In this document: piece after piece, positions 5,445 to 6,095 of the stretch
How positions within the stretch are numbered: the first letter of the stretch is position 1
Layout of the letters: every line of letters begins with the position of its first letter
Source of the DNA: RYN-433 sp036558265
Lineage (GTDB): Bacteria > Planctomycetota > Phycisphaerae > Tepidisphaerales > Tepidisphaeraceae
DNA length: 6,095 nt
Assembly (NCBI GenBank): GCA_036558265.1
Contig: DATBFY010000554.1
Span: forward strand, 1-6,095
Reading direction: 5' to 3'
The notes under the pieces: model-generated
What the model saw: only the letters and a program-made list of their open reading frames with translations
Databases searched by the model: none
What the model was told of the DNA's origin: nothing
Made by a program: the position numbers and the translations under genes

Positions 5445-6095
5445 CTATTCACCATCCTTGTGACTGGGCAGGAGACTGTCCATCATTCCTTTGACGGCCT
5501 GCTTGATGATGCCGCCCTCGTCGGGGTCGCCTTTTAAGAGCGCGGTGGCGAAATTTTTGGCCTGTTCGAGGGTGATGTGCGGCGGGAGGGTCGGCACGTC
5601 GGGATCGGTGATGGCTTCGAGCACGACCGGGCGATCGGCCGACAGCGCCCGCTCCCAGGCGCCGGTGACCTCGTCGGGGTGCTCGACGCGGATGCCCATG
5701 AGGCCGCACTCCTCGGCAAAGCGCGCGTAGGGGAAGTCGGGCAGGTCCTGGCTGGCGTTGAACTTGATGTCCCCGGTCATGATCCGCTGTTCCCAAGTGA
5801 CCTGGTTCAGATCGCGATTGTTGAGAACCAGACAGATCCAGCGCGGGTCGCTCCACTCCTTCCAGTACTTGGCGACGGTGATGCAGGTGTTGAGTCCGTT
5901 CATCTGCATGGCCCCGTCGCCGGTGAGCGCGATCGCGACGCGGTCGGGGAAGCAAAACTTGGCGGCGACCGCGTAAGGCACCGCAGGGCCCATTGTCGCG
6001 AGGTTACCACTGCCGCTGGCCATCATGCCGCGGCGGATTTTCAAATCGCGCGCATACCAGTTGGCGGCGGTGCCGCTGTCGGCCGAGAGGATGCA
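5445..6095 (-). CDS. Pyruvate-oxidase-like thiamine-diphosphate enzyme, C-terminal part (cut by window edge)
   Basis: The frame is open to base 6095, so only the last 216 residues are visible; the N-terminal and middle domains lie outside. The fragment contains the thiamine-diphosphate/Mg binding domain. GDGAMQMNG (fragment residues 59-67) and LNNRDLNQVTWEQR (91-104) form the GDG...NN cofactor motif. ASGSGNLATMGPAVPYAVAA (26-45) is the usual preceding loop and helix. DVPTLPPHITLEQAKNF (166-182) closely follows the C-terminal pattern of E. coli PoxB (IPPQIKLEQAKGF). The best reading is a POX/acetolactate-synthase-superfamily enzyme of about 590 residues that decarboxylates pyruvate or another 2-oxo acid, probably with FAD in the missing part. 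About 31 residues separate GDG from NN, somewhat more than in PoxB, because of a KEWSDPRW segment. A TTG at 6044 could mimic a start, but family-like sequence (ILSADSGTAANWYARDL) continues upstream. Confidence 0.88.
   Translation of the reverse strand, partial: CILSADSGTAANWYARDLKIRRGMMASGSGNLATMGPAVPYAVAAKFCFPDRVAIALTGDGAMQMNGLNTCITVAKYWKEWSDPRWICLVLNNRDLNQVTWEQRIMTGDIKFNASQDLPDFPYARFAEECGLMGIRVEHPDEVTGAWERALSADRPVVLEAITDPDVPTLPPHITLEQAKNFATALLKGDPDEGGIIKQAVKGMMDSLLPSHKDGE

Noticed and set aside
5445..6044. TTG at 6044 as the start of a complete 199-residue protein
   Set aside because: The frame continues to the window edge with family-typical sequence, and the fragment lacks the N-terminal domains of this enzyme class; it is a truncated view, not a short gene.

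Overview
The window is uniformly GC-rich DNA with six protein-coding genes: five complete and one cut by the right edge. There is no sign of a mobile element, RNA gene or CRISPR array. Long antisense open frames are common, as expected at this GC content, and I treat them as shadows. The organism is Gram-negative: there is a predicted outer-membrane beta-barrel, a TonB protein, Sec-type signal peptides and a Tat-type signal. A secreted squalene-cyclase-like alpha/alpha-toroid protein next to this envelope machinery makes a planctomycete (perhaps Phycisphaerae-like) my best guess. That is inference from family knowledge; no rRNA or marker gene is present.

Left part, plus strand (1-3282): a secreted six-repeat prenyltransferase/squalene-oxidase-like toroid protein (101-1315) is followed directly by a GC-rich hairpin. 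A 107-bp gap ends in a strong Shine-Dalgarno sequence. Then come a small predicted outer-membrane beta-barrel (1423-2355) and, 21 bp later, a TonB-family energy transducer (2377-3282). The barrel and TonB are probably one transcription unit. The barrel has a TonB-box-like motif in the periplasmic segment before the barrel but no room for a plug domain, which is the most interesting point in the window.

Right part (3283-6095): a VOC (glyoxalase-fold) protein on the minus strand (3313-3693) ends 30 bp from the TonB gene. The gap between these convergent genes holds a perfect 14-bp alternating-CG palindrome. The VOC gene diverges across 120 bp from a Tat-exported amidase-signature enzyme of the peptide-amidase type (3814-5439) with an intact Lys-Ser-Ser triad. 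Convergent to the amidase, with only 5 bp between stop codons, lies the C-terminal part of a pyruvate-oxidase-like thiamine-diphosphate enzyme (5445 to beyond 6095).

Functionally the window looks like a string of small independent units, not one pathway. Only the barrel/TonB pair has a clear reason to work together. I found no convincing new multi-gene system; the barrel/TonB pair and the toroid protein are the parts worth following up.
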